Below, piece by piece: positions 7,263 through 7,268 of a DNA stretch of 7,268 bases. The DNA lies in assembly GCA_018241985.1 (NCBI GenBank), contig JAFECV010000105.1:1-7268 (forward strand). Reading direction: 5' to 3'. The stretch's first letter is position 1. Each line of letters starts with the position of its first letter. Both the position numbers and the translations under genes were made by a program. The notes beneath the pieces are model-generated. The model saw only the letters and a program-made list of their open reading frames with translations, made no database searches and had not been told where the DNA came from. Source of the DNA: Pseudomonadota bacterium. GTDB taxonomy: Bacteria; Pseudomonadota; Gammaproteobacteria; Burkholderiales; Burkholderiaceae_C.

Positions 7263-7268
7263 AAACAG

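Noticed and set aside
7244..7268. Intrinsic terminator for the ModA-like gene
   Set aside because: The T-run is inside the hairpin loop rather than after the stem, and the match to the copy at 5469-5488 makes a dispersed palindrome the better description.

Overview
This is a GC-rich stretch with strong G/C third-position bias. Its gene content (PHA synthase next to acetate kinase, p-hydroxybenzoate hydroxylase, a CaiB-type enzyme, a ModA-like protein) points to a betaproteobacterium of the order Burkholderiales. Short AT-rich palindromes of the form GCTA-N9-TAGC and a GC-rich intergenic segment resemble what I recall from Comamonadaceae-type genomes. The taxon is an inference from content, not a search result.

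Layout. Positions 2-1240 (+) hold the C-terminal ~412 residues of a PHA synthase cut by the window edge. After 15 nt comes a complete acetate kinase (1256-2437, +, GTG start). The two probably share one transcript linking acyl-CoA/acetyl-phosphate balance to polyester storage. A 138-nt gap (2438-2575) with two stem-loops and repeat-like sequence separates ackA from a convergent CAT/YfnA-type amino acid permease (4030-2576, -). A 140-nt divergent control region (4031-4170) with two dyads lies between the permease and pobA (4171-5355, +), which makes protocatechuate from 4-hydroxybenzoate. Next is a 133-nt control region (5356-5488) with a long operator-like palindrome. It leads to a short CaiB/BaiF family III CoA-transferase/racemase-like gene (5489-6430, +) and, after 115 nt with two stacked dyads, a ModA-like substrate-binding-fold protein without a signal peptide (6546-7232, +). 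The window ends in another AT-rich palindrome.

The genes form at least four transcription units: phaC-ackA, the permease, pobA, and the CaiB-like/ModA-like pair. There is no tRNA, rRNA, CRISPR, transposase or phage gene. The unit I can explain least is the CaiB-like plus leaderless ModA-like pair. It is bracketed by two related palindromes in opposite orientation and preceded by the strongest operator candidate of the window. Nothing here amounts to a clearly new system, and most of the window is ordinary core metabolism.
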